DNA of 64,000 bases from Ceratothoa steindachneri (GCA_963969495.1 OZ018318.1:98175413-98239412), one strand, 5' to 3'; positions 9,991-22,960 are shown, numbered from the stretch's first letter. Numbers and translations are program-made. The notes: a model not told the origin generated them from the letters alone.

Positions 9991-12469
9991 TAAATACATA
10001 TTAACATCTAAGTAACTTCAAAGAATATCCTAATATATATGCTTAAACTAATGCTAAACTTGTATAAATGCCACATTACTTATGGGCTGAACTAATATAA
10101 AAGTTGCCTTAAAATAAAATGCACGATTCCTGAAAGCTTCTTGGGCGAATAAGAAAGATAAATTTTATCTATAAGACGAAGTGCTTTAAACTCTTATCTG
10201 TCAAATTAAAGGTAATTTGAGACGACGATAGCACCGTCATTCCCAGGGTTTTTAGAGCCTTTTGATCAAAAAGAGTTATAGAAGAAATGTTATTCAGCTC
10301 AATGAATTACATGGCAATACCTATTTTTTATGCAATTCTGAAGAAATTTATTTTCCACAATTTTGTTACTTTTTCTAAGATTTGAGCGTTCTTTACTCCG
10401 CCTTCTCAATATGTCTTTCTTCCTCTTTGAATTGGCTGCGCGCCGCTGACGCATGCACGATCCGGCAAAGACCCATCGACGAGTGTGTGGCCTGGCAGCG
10501 ACACACCTACGCAGGCGTGACCTGCCATGACATCACTTTTTTGACTAATTGTATTTTCTACCGGCGATTGTTACCCTTGCCGAGCGCCTTTATTCAAAAT
10601 GTCTCGTGAAGGAAAGTGCGATCTCAATTAAGAAGGCTTATTTACCAAAGTTCTGTGCAATCGAGATTTTACTATAGCATTTTTAGTTTCTCAAGGTGTT
10701 CTTAAAGACACATATAACTCCCCTAAGTGTAACGTTATTCTGAAATTAAATAAACTAATTTAGGTAAATTTCGGTGCAGTAAATTCGTTTACTGTGGAAA
10801 GGATTTTACAGAATTTCCAGTTCAAATTTCAGGGCTAAAAAGAACATTCTTTTACTCTTCTAAACTAAACATGCGCAAGTAATTCGGCTGAGCTACCACA
10901 TTTTAGCAAACCGTTCCACTTAGGAAAAAATAGCGTTCAATTATCTTTAAATTTCGCTTAAATCAGTGTTGGATTGGGTATCTTTTGGCCCGGAAGTAGT
11001 CATTGACTACATTGAACGTGAAAGCGAACATTTTGGCGGCCAGGCAAAACTATCGAGGTTGAAAAGGCAAATTTCGGTAAAATAAAATATAATAAAGGAA
11101 GCATAGTAGAAGGTTGTTGAGTATTGTAAGGTTTTGAACAGGAAACCAAGCGGATACTTATGGTGCCTGTTTCTGCTCGTACAAAAGAAACATTACTAGT
11201 TCATATTAAAGAGTAGATAAAACAGGGAACTCATATCATTACCAATGGATGGACTTTGTCGATCTAGACACTGGTGATTACACACAAAATAATGAGCGCC
11301 AGTGGCCAGACGCACAGGCGAGTGTGCCGAAATTTGGTAGAAGAGAAAATATTTTTTAAATATCTCGCGCTTCATTTCTTTTCCGAAAGTTTCCTCGACT
11401 AAAGGATCGATTTCATCATTTTTAGAAGGCGGTGGCCATGTTGTATTCACCTACAGAAACATTGTAAGGTAAGGGAACGAGACTATTTTTTGTCTATTGT
11501 CATCAAAAAAGGTAACTTTAGTCAGAAACGCGATAGAAAAACTAGAGGCCTAACGACATTTAGCAATTGCCATTTGCATTGGAATCTGATGTTAGGCTTT
11601 TGAATTATAAGTATTACAAGGTTTGGGGGGATTGCGCGTGATATGGGTGGTATGAGGGTGGAGCCATCATTTCGAAAGTACCTAAAAAATGTTAAACTTT
11701 TGGCAAAAATAGACTAAAGTAGACAACGTTATCGTCGCTTTAAATTACCAAATTAAGATATAAAATCTTTTAAATCGTTCCCACTTGGGAGAAATAATTC
11801 CCATTTATATATTTTTGTTATTAATCACTAAAATTGGAGAGAAGTTATGCAAATTTACTTGGATTCCATATCAGTTTAGCCACTCTAAAATAATACTCTA
11901 AAAATTTGAAAAGGAAATGATTAGGTCGGGTTTATCTGGAAAGCCTTGAAATCTTTAAATCCATTTGAAAAATTAGCTGGATTTAATTCCATTTCTAATC
12001 GCGAAATTTAATCATTTAGAGATTGAATACAAGCCAGAAGGGAAGTTTTAAGGAGTATAAGGTGTCCTTACTGCCCTTATAATTGATTATCATAGATTTC
12101 GAGAATGTAACGGAAATTGTTGGAATTAAAATGGGGCAAATTCGTTAAGCGTGGAAATAAGAAAGGAAGTAGCAGATAGAAGATGATAAACCAACTAAAA
12201 TCCATTGACAGCCACCACCCCCAAATTAAAATCTTAAACGTCTGAGAGAATTTTAAACAACCCACATTGAGGATTTTTTAAAATTTAAAATTAAAAGTGA
12301 CGTAGAATATTTTTAAGGAGAGATCTATAAAGATATTGTAATGATAAAGGAAGCAAAAATGTGTGAATGATGCTAATTTAAACCATTTGTTTTATATGCA
12401 AAGAGAACGGATTTCACGTGATATAATTGCAATTCAAACAAAGGAAAACCCAAAACGCACCAGGCTCAA
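9991..12469. other. Mostly AT-rich noncoding DNA
   Basis: The only compositional break is a CpG-rich island at 10,425-10,600, listed separately. A minus-strand open frame at 11,196-11,450 is unrecognised. I see no transposon signature here. Confidence 0.45.
10425..10600. other. Short CpG-rich island
   Basis: About 175 bp with many CpGs (GGCTGCGCGCCGCTGACGC, CGATCCGGC, CATCGACGAG, CCGGCGATTG, CCGAGCGCC) inside strongly AT-rich DNA. It ends just before an ATG in a short frame (10,600, MSREGKCDLN then stop). It might be an old promoter or first-exon region or the edge of a repeat. No TATA box, splice pattern or known protein supports a gene. Confidence 0.35.
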
Positions 12470-13060
12470 CCAACATCACCTTGGTCCTGCTGAAAGATTC
12501 TGGAGGAGTCATTGTGAACAAACTAGCATGTTTCGTTAATTAATCTTTTACCAATGCAAGATTCCGAAATCCTGGAACACTGTCATAATTATACTTCTAT
12601 ATAAGAAGTTTATCAAAACAGACTTTCAAAATACATACCAATCAGCCTTCTCTCCTATGTCTATAAACTCTTCACAAGAGTCATTACTAACAGACTGCAA
12701 AACCAGCTAGATAACTAACAACCGACCGAACAAACTAGCTTCAGTAAAAGATTCCCAACGGATGTCCACATACATAATCTCAACCAGCTCAGTGATAAAA
12801 CTTGAAGTACAATATCCATGCTTTCTATCTGTAGATAAACAAAGCTTTTGGTTAACGAAACCATTAACCAAAATGGTTTTGAATAAACAAGTAATAGATC
12901 GGGACTCAAAATGATAAAGGACGAGAGAAAAGAAGGCCATAACAAGATGGAGAGATCTTAAAATATATGGAGAAAATTTGAAGCAAATTGCCGAAGTTAG
13001 ACAAATATTCAGAGACATGAAAAAGGGTTTTTTTTTAACAGTGGGAGGCAAATCAAAGAA
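12470..13060 (+). mobile_element. RTE-type LINE reverse transcriptase fragment
   Basis: Across frames the plus strand reads IPKSWNTVIIILLYKK, a PISLLSYVYKLFTRVITNRL-like block (12,640-12,700), then remnants of QPxEQxxFSKRFPTDVHI and HxLNQLSxKT. This matches the RT fingers/palm start typical of RTE/BovB-like elements. At about 12,930-13,020 it jumps to a TRWRDLKIYGENLKQIAEVRQ-like piece, matching the extreme C-terminal part of such ORF2s, so the palm catalytic core (YxDD) has been deleted. There are several stops. Unlike the LINEs after 20 kb, it shows no zinc knuckle or AP endonuclease nearby. Confidence 0.7.
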
Positions 13061-16000
13061 ATGATGATAAATACTCCCTAATACTGCAAAGGTTGAAAAG
13101 AACTCAGGTTTTTTCTGCCCCAAATACTTTTACACCACAAACCTAAATAGGTTCGAAGTTGAGTGTTTTTTGGTATAGGAATTTGTTACTGGGATTTTAT
13201 AATTCGATCTTCCGTCTTAAGGATTCACAAGTGCCGATGGTGGCTGTTGCATGGTCTTTTAATCCATTTTCTCTATCCAATTTGATTATATTTACCTACC
13301 TCTTTCAGTCCCCTACTTTATCCTAGAGTATTTGATGGAAATTCCTCCTTAGGTGGTTAATCATAGCAGTTATTATTTTTCATCAATCGCTTCTATATTA
13401 GTTTAGTGGATGGTGGGGCTTCGGAGCTTATGCAGGATATTGGATCATAAATGAAAGAAATATTATTGTGCCATATCGCTATGAAAGGCAAATGGGTGGA
13501 TTGGCGAAACCGCATCGTAGTGAAGGAGCAGCGATGGTAAAGTAATGCGAATGAATATTCACTGCTATTCTCCTAAATACACCACGAAGAAAACGTCAAA
13601 TCCAACTGCGAAATGAGGCTTAGGCAAGACTGCAAACATCCCGCGAGGACCCGGAAGAATAAAGTTTTCTAAGGGAATTATTTTAACAGAGTTCATGATT
13701 GTAATAGCTTTTGTCTCACGCATTATCCTGTTTTTATCTATATCCAACCGTTTGGCAACAAGACAGTGATATGTCAGGTGGTAGCAGAGTTTCATATTCC
13801 TTAACGCCTCAGGTACTCTTTCTTCTCTTTTGGCTAGTTAGGCTATGATTGTTAGCTAACTCTTCTTCTTCTTTCACTATTTTCTTTGCCCACCTCTCTA
13901 TAAGAACTTTCTAACAGAAATACCCAAATTGGCTTTTAATTTAAAATTCTTCACCACTTTTTTTTCACTAAATGCTCATTTTTTTTATCCAATTATCCCA
14001 CATTATTCCTAAAAATTAGTTAATTCTTCCCTTCTTGCAAGAAGTGTTCGTTTTCAACGCCATCTTAATCAGACCAAACTATGAAAAGGAGATTTACTAA
14101 GTTTTTATAGGCAAAGTTAAGTAATATTCTGGAATCACGTTTAGCTGATATATCTGTTGAAATTATCGTTATTAAAATATCTTAGTCATTTTCTAGTAAT
14201 TGAATGACAGTAATTTATGAATTATCAGTAATTACCTTTCATTCGTCAAAAATTTCCATTTTTTAATTTAGGGAAGAATTTTCATCGTTCTTCGTTAAGA
14301 TTTGGAATAAGATTGACATTGTGAGAGATTTTCATTCTGGAAATTACTCTAAGTATGGTCAAAATAATCTAAAGCTGGGAACTGGATAGACAATTATTCT
14401 CTGAAGTTCTTGTTTTCGAATCACATTAAAGAACATGTGTTGACTTTTACCATTTGTAATTTTATACTTAGACATAGAACTGAATTCTCTTTCCTTCCAG
14501 GAAAATCTGGTTCTTTCTTATATGTGAAATATTCCTTCAGAATAGGGCTCATCATCCTTTAGCTCCGCAACCTTGAATCTCATAGGGGCTTTCATGTGTT
14601 AGGATGGGATATACTTATAATAGAACTGATTCCTTCCTTTCATCTAGGCTAAATAGAATTCAGTTAACCATTGTTGAGTCTATTCTCAAACTCTCAAATC
14701 ATTACAGACAAAGGTCGAATTTTCGACAACGAAGATCATCTCCGAGCTCTGTCTAAGGTTTCAAATTGGTTGTATAAATGGTGTTTGTACCAATTTATTG
14801 CATGAAACTAAAATAACTCATCTTATTTGCATAATATTATTGGTTTTTTAGTCTATTTTATCCTATCGGGACATTTTTATTCTTTTTACTTTCCACACTT
14901 TTTCTTCATTGAGAGAATTGTAAGTATATCAAAGACACGATTAGAGTTATATTATCCTTTAAGGCCGATTAAAAACAGGAATAACTACGAAAATTAATCT
15001 TTATCGTCAATGGTTCTCGTTTGAGGAGGGACTACTTATTCTTCCATTTTTCACAAAATTATGAACCAGATTAAAACTTCTATGTAAAGGGTCATCTCAA
15101 AGTCTCTCCGTACTAAGAAAGTACACTTGTTGAAATGTGACATAAATAACTCCATGCATTAAAAACAATTAAATAGAGATAAAGTATAAAAATCGCTATA
15201 AAGTCTTCGCTTCGCTAATAAAATGAAAATGAGTAATCTTTGTTTTGTAGCCCAAAGGCGACATTTTATATCTAGTGGAAGAAATTGTATTATATTTTAT
15301 TAAATTCCCCAACTACGGAAAGACTTTGGGATTACCATATATAAGTAAGTCTGTTATTACCTTCTAATGAGTCTAGACGTTCCTATTAAGAACCATTTAC
15401 TACAGCTTTCCTTTAATAGCCTAGTTCTATCAAATTATTTAGTGGTATAGATTGTATTGTTTTCCATTCAGTCTGTGATTGCTCATCATGAATACTTGAT
15501 GCTCGTGTTGTAGATTTTCTTATAGTTATAATTATACAATTGAAATCAAGCAAAAAAGGTAGAAAAGACTATGTAAAACTCGTCTTCAGCAGGAAATACA
15601 TTATGCTAGTGAAGGTGAGACAGTTTGTTTGTGTTACGTCCTCCTTGGTGTGGATCTAAGTTTATTGATTGTGTGCTCTTCCATCTTTTTTCATTACGTT
15701 CTTAACCGGCTCTTTCCTGGTTCTAGCTCATGAGTTATATATGCTAAGATTTTTAAATTACTTAGTGCTATTTCTTTGCATACATATCCTCGTTAATTTT
15801 GTTGGAGAATATTCTCTTTAGTCGATCAGTCAGTGCCCTCTCGCATTGCAACCACGGTTTATTACTATAATGTTTCGATCCATCGGTTTAAATTCTCTCT
15901 CTGCCTGTGAGCACCTTTCATTTTACACTGTCTCACTCCCGCTATTGACCTAACTCCTTCACCATAACCATTTCCTACCCACATTATTTGCTTAAAGCCC

Positions 16001-16068
16001 AACATCATTTTTCTCTTAAATCATCGAGGAAACTCTTGGATTTCCTTCAGCAAAATCAAATTCATTTG
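13061..16068. other. Noncoding stretch, nothing identified
   Basis: AT-rich sequence with short open frames only. The minus frame at 13,565-13,795 (76 codons, ending GFDVFFVVYLGE) has fairly ordinary protein-like composition and could be an exon or old TE piece, but I found no homology that I trust. Confidence 0.45.
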
Positions 16069-17061
16069 TGTCGTGGAATGGCCAGACTCTCTATATATAT
16101 ATAAATATACGTATATACTTTGGTGCTTTAGGCCGAAGTTGGTTGAAGACCGTTAGTGAATGGGTAAATTGTTATGAGTCTAATGATGATGGTTTATTAT
16201 AAACTTTCCGGGGTCCTTTTTAAGACAAGTTGGCCAAAGATTAAAAAGTAGCTGGTACGCGTTGGGGTTTCAAAAAAAAGACAATGACGAAAATATATCT
16301 TTACTAGCAACAAAATAATATTTAAATATACACAACTATTTGGTTTAAAGGGAATGGTCGCACAGACGGAGTTAAATGTCCACACGAGATACAGGTGGGA
16401 TAATTAGGGGATAAGGTAGGTCAGATTCAGTTTGTTAATTTAAAGGGGGATTTAAAACCGGGGCGTTCACACAACTAATGGACCAATGGGGTAAGCCAGA
16501 TTCTAGATCAATCTGCAGGCGGCAAAGGTTACGCTAGCTTACGGGCTCATTGCAGAAAAGGGGCCAGTGGGGACACGATGAATGTGACGGGGGAAGTCGG
16601 GTTACCTCTAACTTCAGATGCGGGACAACTCGTAGACTCGTTCGAGTTGGTAATTCTCGTCAGATACTTGCCGATTGACTATGAAAGAGTTCACGGATGT
16701 CGATACTTGCCGATTGACTATGGCAGAGTTCACGGATCAATTTACTCTTCGACTCGAATCGAAAAGCCGCTGGGGGGATTGGGGGAGAGGTAAGCGTCCT
16801 TCAGCTCATTCTGCAGAGTAGGTGGCAAGTCTCACAGTGCTTCTTACTAAACTCAGTCGAAGGGGGATATATACCCCTGGTGAAGTGGGTGTGGGGAAAA
16901 AGTCAGCGACTCCTTCGGTAAATACAGCTGGGGCGTGTGATAATGGCGTAGGCTGCATCTTTACTATGGTTCAGCCATGCTTTCAAAGATCCATGCGGTG
17001 ATCTTAGGACCACGTGGGTATAGAAGGGCACGTGGTCACCCTTTGTCCTCATTCTGCTACA
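16069..17061. repeat. Solo LTR, family 1, copy 1 (993 bp)
   Basis: The block begins TGTCGTGGAATGGCCAGACT and ends CTGCTACA, the TG...CA form of LTR-retrotransposon terminal repeats. It is flanked by a perfect 5-bp duplication, ATTTG at 16,064-16,068 and 17,062-17,066. A second copy lies at 52,141-53,576 with the same two ends. There is no gag-pol between them and no partner LTR nearby, so this is most simply a solo LTR left by LTR-LTR recombination. It has a short TA-rich tract near the start and two 39-bp tandem units inside. The parent superfamily cannot be told from an LTR; 5-bp duplications fit Gypsy or Bel/Pao-type integrases. Confidence 0.85.
16663..16740. repeat. 39-bp tandem repeat, two units, in the LTR
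   Basis: Units starting GATACTTGCCGATTGACTAT lie at 16,663 and 16,702. The same unit is present three times in the second LTR copy (52,813, 52,852, 52,891), so the number varies between copies. Confidence 0.9.
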
Positions 17062-19082
17062 ATTTGTTTATTACGAAATCATGTCAGAAGTCACAGGAAC
17101 TTTTCTCTGCCAAGTACACAAGACAATCGCTTCCTGTATGCTTAGAGGAACCCCTTCCATAGACCTACATATACTAAGCGCTTTTCAATTTTGATTCTTC
17201 TCTTCTATCTTTCTAGACTAAAGCCTCACATCTCACAAATTATCTCCTCGCCACCCACATTCATGGCAATACGCATCATGTTCCCTCCATCTTTCCAATC
17301 AAAGCCTCGAATATACTTGCCTCCTCTAAAGCAATTTTAGATTGTTTTCTTATCCAAGGGAATTTCTAAATACTTTCAATTGCATCCAAATTCCATTTAC
17401 ACCTTGCAACTTAGTCACAGCATTACGGCATTTTCACCGTTAAATATGAAAAGGTTACACTGGCACTTGCCTCCCTCTTTCTTCCACTGGATCTAAATGT
17501 CCTAGAGTGAATTCAATGACTCAATTTTTTCCCTTTCCTAGGCCCCATCATTCTCATTTGATGACTAGGAGCCCTTACTTGATTTTCGATGGTGATCGAC
17601 AAGATATCACAAAGTGCTTGTGTTCGTATACTGAGACGGTTGCTACCTCTTTATCGTTTTACTCGCCAATTTCTAGACTTGTTCATACACCCACTGTATC
17701 TCCTATGTAAAAACAATTAAAAATTACTATGTCAACTTCCAAATTTCCTCTCTTCCCCTCTGGCAGCTCATTCTATTATTCCTATCACCGTACCCAATCC
17801 TTCTGTGTTCTTCACCTACACAGTTGTTCAAATTCTCTTAAGTATTCCAACTGCTCCTTCATCTCCTAATAAGATAATTCCCTCTACTTATCCACCTTAA
17901 ATCCTTGCTCTCGTATATCTTGACTGAGTAAGCTCCTCCTCCCTTTCACCTATTGACTCATTACCTCCAATACTCTACCCACAGTTTCTGTCTGTTCTCT
18001 CCCTTAAGTCTATGGTTCCCTTTGATGTAAAACACGCGGCAGTTTGATATATTTTAAATAAACCATCCAATTACTTTGCTAGTGATAAGATTGAGAGAGC
18101 GAATGAGATATTATATGAAAATTATAAGCAGCCTCTTCTTGGTTAAATGTCTTACTCCAACATGGATAAGCTCTTCCCTTCTATTTACAAGGTTGGTTAA
18201 AACACTAAATCTGCTCTCCTGAAATGTAACCGACTAACTTTGCTAAACTGATGATGCTGGCCAAATTTCCATTCTACTATTTCCTGATCCTTCAACAGCT
18301 GTTTACACTGTTTATCAACTGCTTTTCTGCATTGAACTTAGGGGTAAATGCTAGATTTTATTCTATAATTCCTGGAAGTTTCAGAAACTACCAAAGAATG
18401 GTTCCCCTAATATTTGTTAACTCGTATTCAATATGTTCACATCATCATTACTATATCGAGGGGAGAGAGGGCAGAGTCACATTTTTATCCAGCGGGGCTG
18501 AAGTTTTGCTTCACTAGTTCTTCTTATCTATCCCCTTCTGTTTGCCATTTTTATACGTTGCCTCGGTTTAGCATTTAATTTTTATATCAATCTTATGCAA
18601 GTATACACATCTTTCTCCCTAGCCTTTTTTTGATGAGAATATTAGAAATCTGTTATTCGCATGCGGCATCATCACTGAAACCCAATCCTAAGAAATTTTA
18701 GGTAATACTGGTGGCTACTTCATCAAAAGCATCTTACTTGAAAAATATTGCTGTTTATTAACTTTGGAGGATCTCAGATACACTTTCTTACGCTCTCACT
18801 ATGAATTAAATAGCTTAACGATCGCTATTTACGCTTCTATTACTTCCACCATGATTACCCTTTTTAGGGAAAATGTAATACCTTCCTCTCCCTTGGAGTT
18901 AAGACCCAAGGAAGAGTATATTTGAAATTTGAAGCAAGGAAAACCATACAAATGTTAAACTAATAAATTAACAATAAATATGCAGAAGGAGAATATGAGA
19001 GACCGCAAGTGGTAGAAGATTTTTATTACTGAATTTTCGCTCCTCTTGGTTTTCATCAAGAGTAACAAGACAACTAAGACAA

Positions 19083-19125
19083 AAAATGAAATGAAATGAA
19101 ATGAAATGAAATGAAATGAAAGGAA
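19083..19125. repeat. (AAATG)n microsatellite
   Basis: About eight pentamer units, the last ones decaying to AAAGG. Confidence 0.95.
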
Positions 19126-19522
19126 AGGTGAGAGGAGAGAGATTGGAAGATTTTCCAAGCCACCCAACTCTCCCTCCGCCTAAGCTAAGATAGTTAGGAG
19201 GGGTAGGAGTAGGAGACCCGACTCCCTAGGCTACTCATTGCTCCCCCCCCCCCTAGCCCTAAACGGCTTCGCAATGAACAGCGAGGAGGCCAGAAGAAAA
19301 GGAGGGTGTAGAAGGGCAAATAGTTGAGATATCAAAGCTTAAAGTAACCTAGTAGACTTGATAGTTGATCAATTTGATCAGTGAACCTACAGCTTTACCC
19401 GGGGTTCGAACCACGGTGTACTGTAATATATTTTACCTATTTATTTTTAGTCGCATAGGAGTCTAGTGGCGGGCGCCTCTATATCTCACTATGTCGGTCG
19501 GTCCCGGTTTGGCTTTTTTTGT

Positions 19523-19768
19523 TTTGGTAATAAAATTGTAGATATTCAGCCGATTCTAAATAAAATTCAACAATTTTATGAGGTTTTAAATTCTCTTTCG
19601 AATGATATAATTGCCAAAGTCCTCCCAAGAATTGCCGGGATACTATTTGGTAATAACTTCATAACTATTTGACCGATTCTAACGAAATTTGAGAACTTAT
19701 ATTTTTACATTCTCTTTCGAATAATATAATCACCAATGTCCTCCCGAGGTTAGTTCGGGAATTATTGA
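19523..19768. repeat. Two 123-bp diverged tandem units
   Basis: TTTGGTAATAA...CCGATTCTAA...CTCTTTCGAATGATATAAT...CCAAAGTCCTCCC recurs with a constant 123-bp shift (19,523 and 19,646). The units are noticeably diverged. No coding frame persists. This may be a piece of a satellite or of a repeat-family internal duplication. Confidence 0.75.
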
Positions 19769-20671
19769 AAGTCTTGAAATTGGTAAGGGCATAAACCAGA
19801 ATAAGTGAGAGCACGCGACTTTTGGTCAGTAAACCTTGTTTTATTGTGCCCCTAACGTGTGAAGGATACAAGAAATGTGTAGGGACAGGTGAAAATAAGT
19901 AGTAGGTTTTCAAATAAATCCTAAGTTGCATGAAGTTCATGCTAATCTTTGTCTATTTAGTAGTATGGTATATTTCAAATTAGAAGGTTTAGTCAGTCGT
20001 TGACTTAATTTCAGGCTATCCTTCCTCGTTGTTTCATGTTTGTATTATATTTGTTATTTTTTTTAGTCGTTCAAGCCGTTGTTTATTTTCTTTATACTTC
20101 TATATAGTTTTTGGAATATCTTTAATTCTTTGTTTATTTGTATATATATTTAACATAGCTGTTATAAAATAAAATGTTTATTAACTTACTCTTCTTTGTT
20201 CTTATTTTTCTAAATTTTCACGTGAAAATTTTCTTCCTCTTCTTGGGCGATTTTTTATGTGATTTCCCATTCTACCTCAGGGCTATCAATGACGTGATCT
20301 CCACTATTATTTTCTTTGGTGTTTTTCTATTAGTTTTGTGCTTTTTTCTCAATTATTTTGTACATTGGTTTCATTTCACTTCTGCGCAGGTCGAGTTTCA
20401 TTTCTATTCTCCTTGCGATTGTGATTATTAATACTGCCTAATTTTGAATTCTTTTGAGTTTAATAATGATTGATTTTGAGATGGTTTACATATATATAAT
20501 TGGATAGACCATTGCTGAGTGGATAATTGCTTGATATACTTTCTTATTTTACAGTGCAGTGATCTTAGCGTGTAGAGTAGTTTCAGTCCTCCAATTCCGT
20601 TATTGACTAGTTATCTTACATGTTTGTTGCATTATGATTTGATTATGGTTATTCATCGTACTTTGGTTCGT

Positions 20672-22000
20672 TTATATATCTATATCTTTTTTTCTTTTAA
20701 ATATATCTTTCGAGTTTATTCCTGAAGATCGGTATGATTTTAAATTTATTAAGTTCATACTGATTTTCAATTTTCTTTCGTATTCGTTAATCCTTCTTCT
20801 TTGTTTTGCGGTGAATCTTGCTTGCATATCGTTGTTTCTGTATTGACAAACGACGAATTCCCTAAGGTTATCAGCGAAATGAATGTTGAGGCAACCTTCA
20901 GCGATGGGTAATGGGATTTCTGATGTGTACATTGAGTATAACAATAGACTCAGTTATCTTTCCTGAGGAAGGCCAGCCTCCAGTTTGAGTCTTTCTCTTT
21001 GATTAGACCCTACCACGGTGTATGCGTGTTGTTCCCTCACATTTTCGCAGAGTAGTCTTTATAATTTATTGTTTATTCGTACTTATATTGCCACCTCCTT
21101 ATTCAAGCATTGTCGAATGCCTTCAATACGTCCCTGCTGAGAATATCAACACTAGCTTTTTCCTCTTTTTGCTTGCCAAATTTCTCAGTGATATCTGTGA
21201 AGGCCATCTCGGTGCTTCTTTACCTTGGTGTATGTGTGTTATTTCCTCACATTTTCGCAGAGTAGTCTATATCGTCTAATCTTGCTCCTTCTAATTATCT
21301 GGTATATATTTATGTATTTAATTATCTTCCTTATCTCTGCCATTCCGCTCTGCCTATGCTTTTTTAACCTTCGAACGGATCTGTATTTCTTTCTGATTGA
21401 TGATGAGGAGAGTCGCTGTGTCTTCTGTACATATTATATCTTCTGGATACGTGGAATAGTTATAAGGGAGATTTTATTGAGCATGCGGTCCCTGTTATGT
21501 AAGAAGTTCGGGTATCAAGGTACTACTCAATGGTATATACCTCTGACGAACCACGTTTGCAGGTGCCTTCCTGCCATCCTTTGTTTTATATATCCGTTAG
21601 CTCGACAATGGGTATTTAAGTCGTACATAAATATCATGGTATTTCTATTATTAAAGATTTTGATAGAGTTGTTAATCGGCAAATGAATTCTCCTTGTCGG
21701 TTGATATCCTGTAGCTATTATGATGTTTGTTATCTCAAGTTTTATTTATACAGTTATATAAGACTCATCTAGTTCTTCACGAGTTCTTTAATGGATGACC
21801 TTTTTGATCGCAATAGCAGCTCCGTCGTGTATTTTCCTCATAGGGGTAATGGTTCTGACTTTATAGTTACAAACTTTAATTTAGTCTTTGGCTACTCGTT
21901 TTCGTTGTCCGAACTTCAGATAATGAGGTGATCTAATGTGCGGAAAATGTTCCGTATATTTGTTCCTTTTCTTTCGATCCGTTGGTATTTACTTGCTCAA
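20672..22000 (-). pseudogene. LINE K ORF2 remnant: endonuclease and RT
   Basis: The endonuclease part shows DGAAIAIKK, REELDESYITV, TGYQPTRRIHLP and MFMYDLNTHC-like motifs where intact relatives have GDLNARS, so a catalytic-loop Gly is lost. The RT part shows RDVLKAFDNA (family RDVxxAFDxVW), KDYSAKM, then LPQER...SPLLYSMYTSEIP and HFADNLREFV, where the family has QFADDI: the second catalytic Asp is Asn. Between them a segment with GTGT(A)TG(C/T)GTGTTxTTCCCTCACATTTTCGCAGAGTAGTC on the plus strand occurs twice (about 21,016 and 21,226), so part of the RT was duplicated in tandem. Nonfunctional. Confidence 0.75.
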
Positions 22001-22436
22001 TATTATTTTTTTTTCTTTTCCATTGTGAATGGGGTAATCCTTAAGGCATCGCCTGTTTATTTGATTTTTCAATCTGTTCCTAAAACTCCATAGTTTTTAT
22101 TTCCGTTAGCAGGGTTGTTATATGCCTCTCCTTCTTCTTCCTCCATGTATGTACGTCTTTGTTTGTGCCTGGATAAGCGGAGATAGGGTAATTCGTCTCG
22201 GGGTCAGACATAGCTGACTTGGATTTCTTCCTCCTCTGCATTTTTCTTGTTATCTTTTTATGTTTTTCTTCCCAGGATTCTTAGCTCTCTTAACGTGTCG
22301 CTTACTTTTGTTTACCTTATGTGTTCTTCTTTCTGGGATATCATCGGTGCCTTTATCTGTTCTCTGCCTGTTCAATATTGCAGATGAGTCGACTTGGTGT
22401 GGGATGTTAATTGGTTCGAGACCGTTTGCTTTGTAT

Positions 22437-22870
22437 TCATATGTTCCATACTGAAGCGCATTCTAAACTTGTGCGTGAATTACACATGTATATATTTTTG
22501 CATACATGCATCCCGTTATTCTTGCAAAGGATTCCTTTTCTTCCCTTAAAATTTTCGTTCAACCAGCTGCAGTGTATGAAGTGTTTTTTCTGTTGTATTT
22601 CTTTTCTTTTTGTTTCTTTTACTTCATCCTCATAACTTTTTTTATTTTGCGGCATTGCATAGCGATAGCTCGTTATTAGATCCCGCAATTAATCCAGTTC
22701 TTTGGATTGGAACCATTCCTGACAATGTGTCCTTCTGTGGGGCATTTAGAGCATATTTTCGGCTCTTTTGTTTTCGGCAGTTCTTTGATGTGTGATTCTC
22801 TATCACGTAACATGCAAAGCACATTTTTGTGTTCAGAAATACGTCAAGTGTGATGTCTAAATTTGATCAC
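22437..22870 (-). pseudogene. LINE K ORF1 remnant with zinc knuckle
   Basis: The minus frame at 22,642-22,824 begins MCFACYVIENHTSKNCRKQK, a good C-x2-C-x5-H-x4-C nucleic-acid-binding knuckle of LINE ORF1/gag-like proteins. The following knuckles are degraded (CNAAK near 22,645 where a third knuckle ends in relatives). Downstream, at 22,440-22,560, is a diverged counterpart of the post-knuckle region. ORF1 proteins bind the element RNA to form the retrotransposition particle; this copy cannot make a complete one. Confidence 0.7.
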
Positions 22871-22960
22871 CTCTTGTAATATATTCTATCTTTCTTTACT
22901 TTATTTCTTGGCTAAATTTTTCGCATGAGTGAGCACCTACTGAGAGTTGAACTTTCCCAC

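Larger units (their letters stand above)
17062..20639. other. Noncoding, partly pyrimidine-rich stretch
   Basis: From 17,170 to about 18,050 the plus strand is CT-rich. A C-run (19,244-19,254) and simple repeats follow. No gene is recognised. A GGTTCGAACC at 19,403 resembles a tRNA B box, but no tRNA fold or A box accompanies it. Two tandem repeats are listed separately. Confidence 0.45.
20640..22960 (-). mobile_element. Decayed LINE copy K (I/Jockey group)
   Basis: Read on the minus strand the three landmarks of a two-ORF LINE occur in the right order: a zinc-knuckle ORF1 remnant (about 22,870-22,440), an AP-endonuclease remnant (about 22,000-21,540) and RT remnants (21,290-20,690). It belongs to the same broad group as the LINEs after 30 kb. 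Neither end is defined. All frames are broken by stops, frameshifts and an internal duplication. Confidence 0.75.

Noticed and set aside
12707..13123. 138-codon minus-strand frame
   Set aside because: Antisense to the RTE fragment, whose plus-strand motifs are convincing.
13565..13795. 76-codon minus-strand frame with protein-like composition
   Set aside because: No recognisable domain, no splice context and no related copy in the window.
19403..19412. GGTTCGAACC, a tRNA B-box-like sequence
   Set aside because: No matching A box at the right distance, no cloverleaf, and the T stem does not pair well. A tRNA gene or SINE is not supported.
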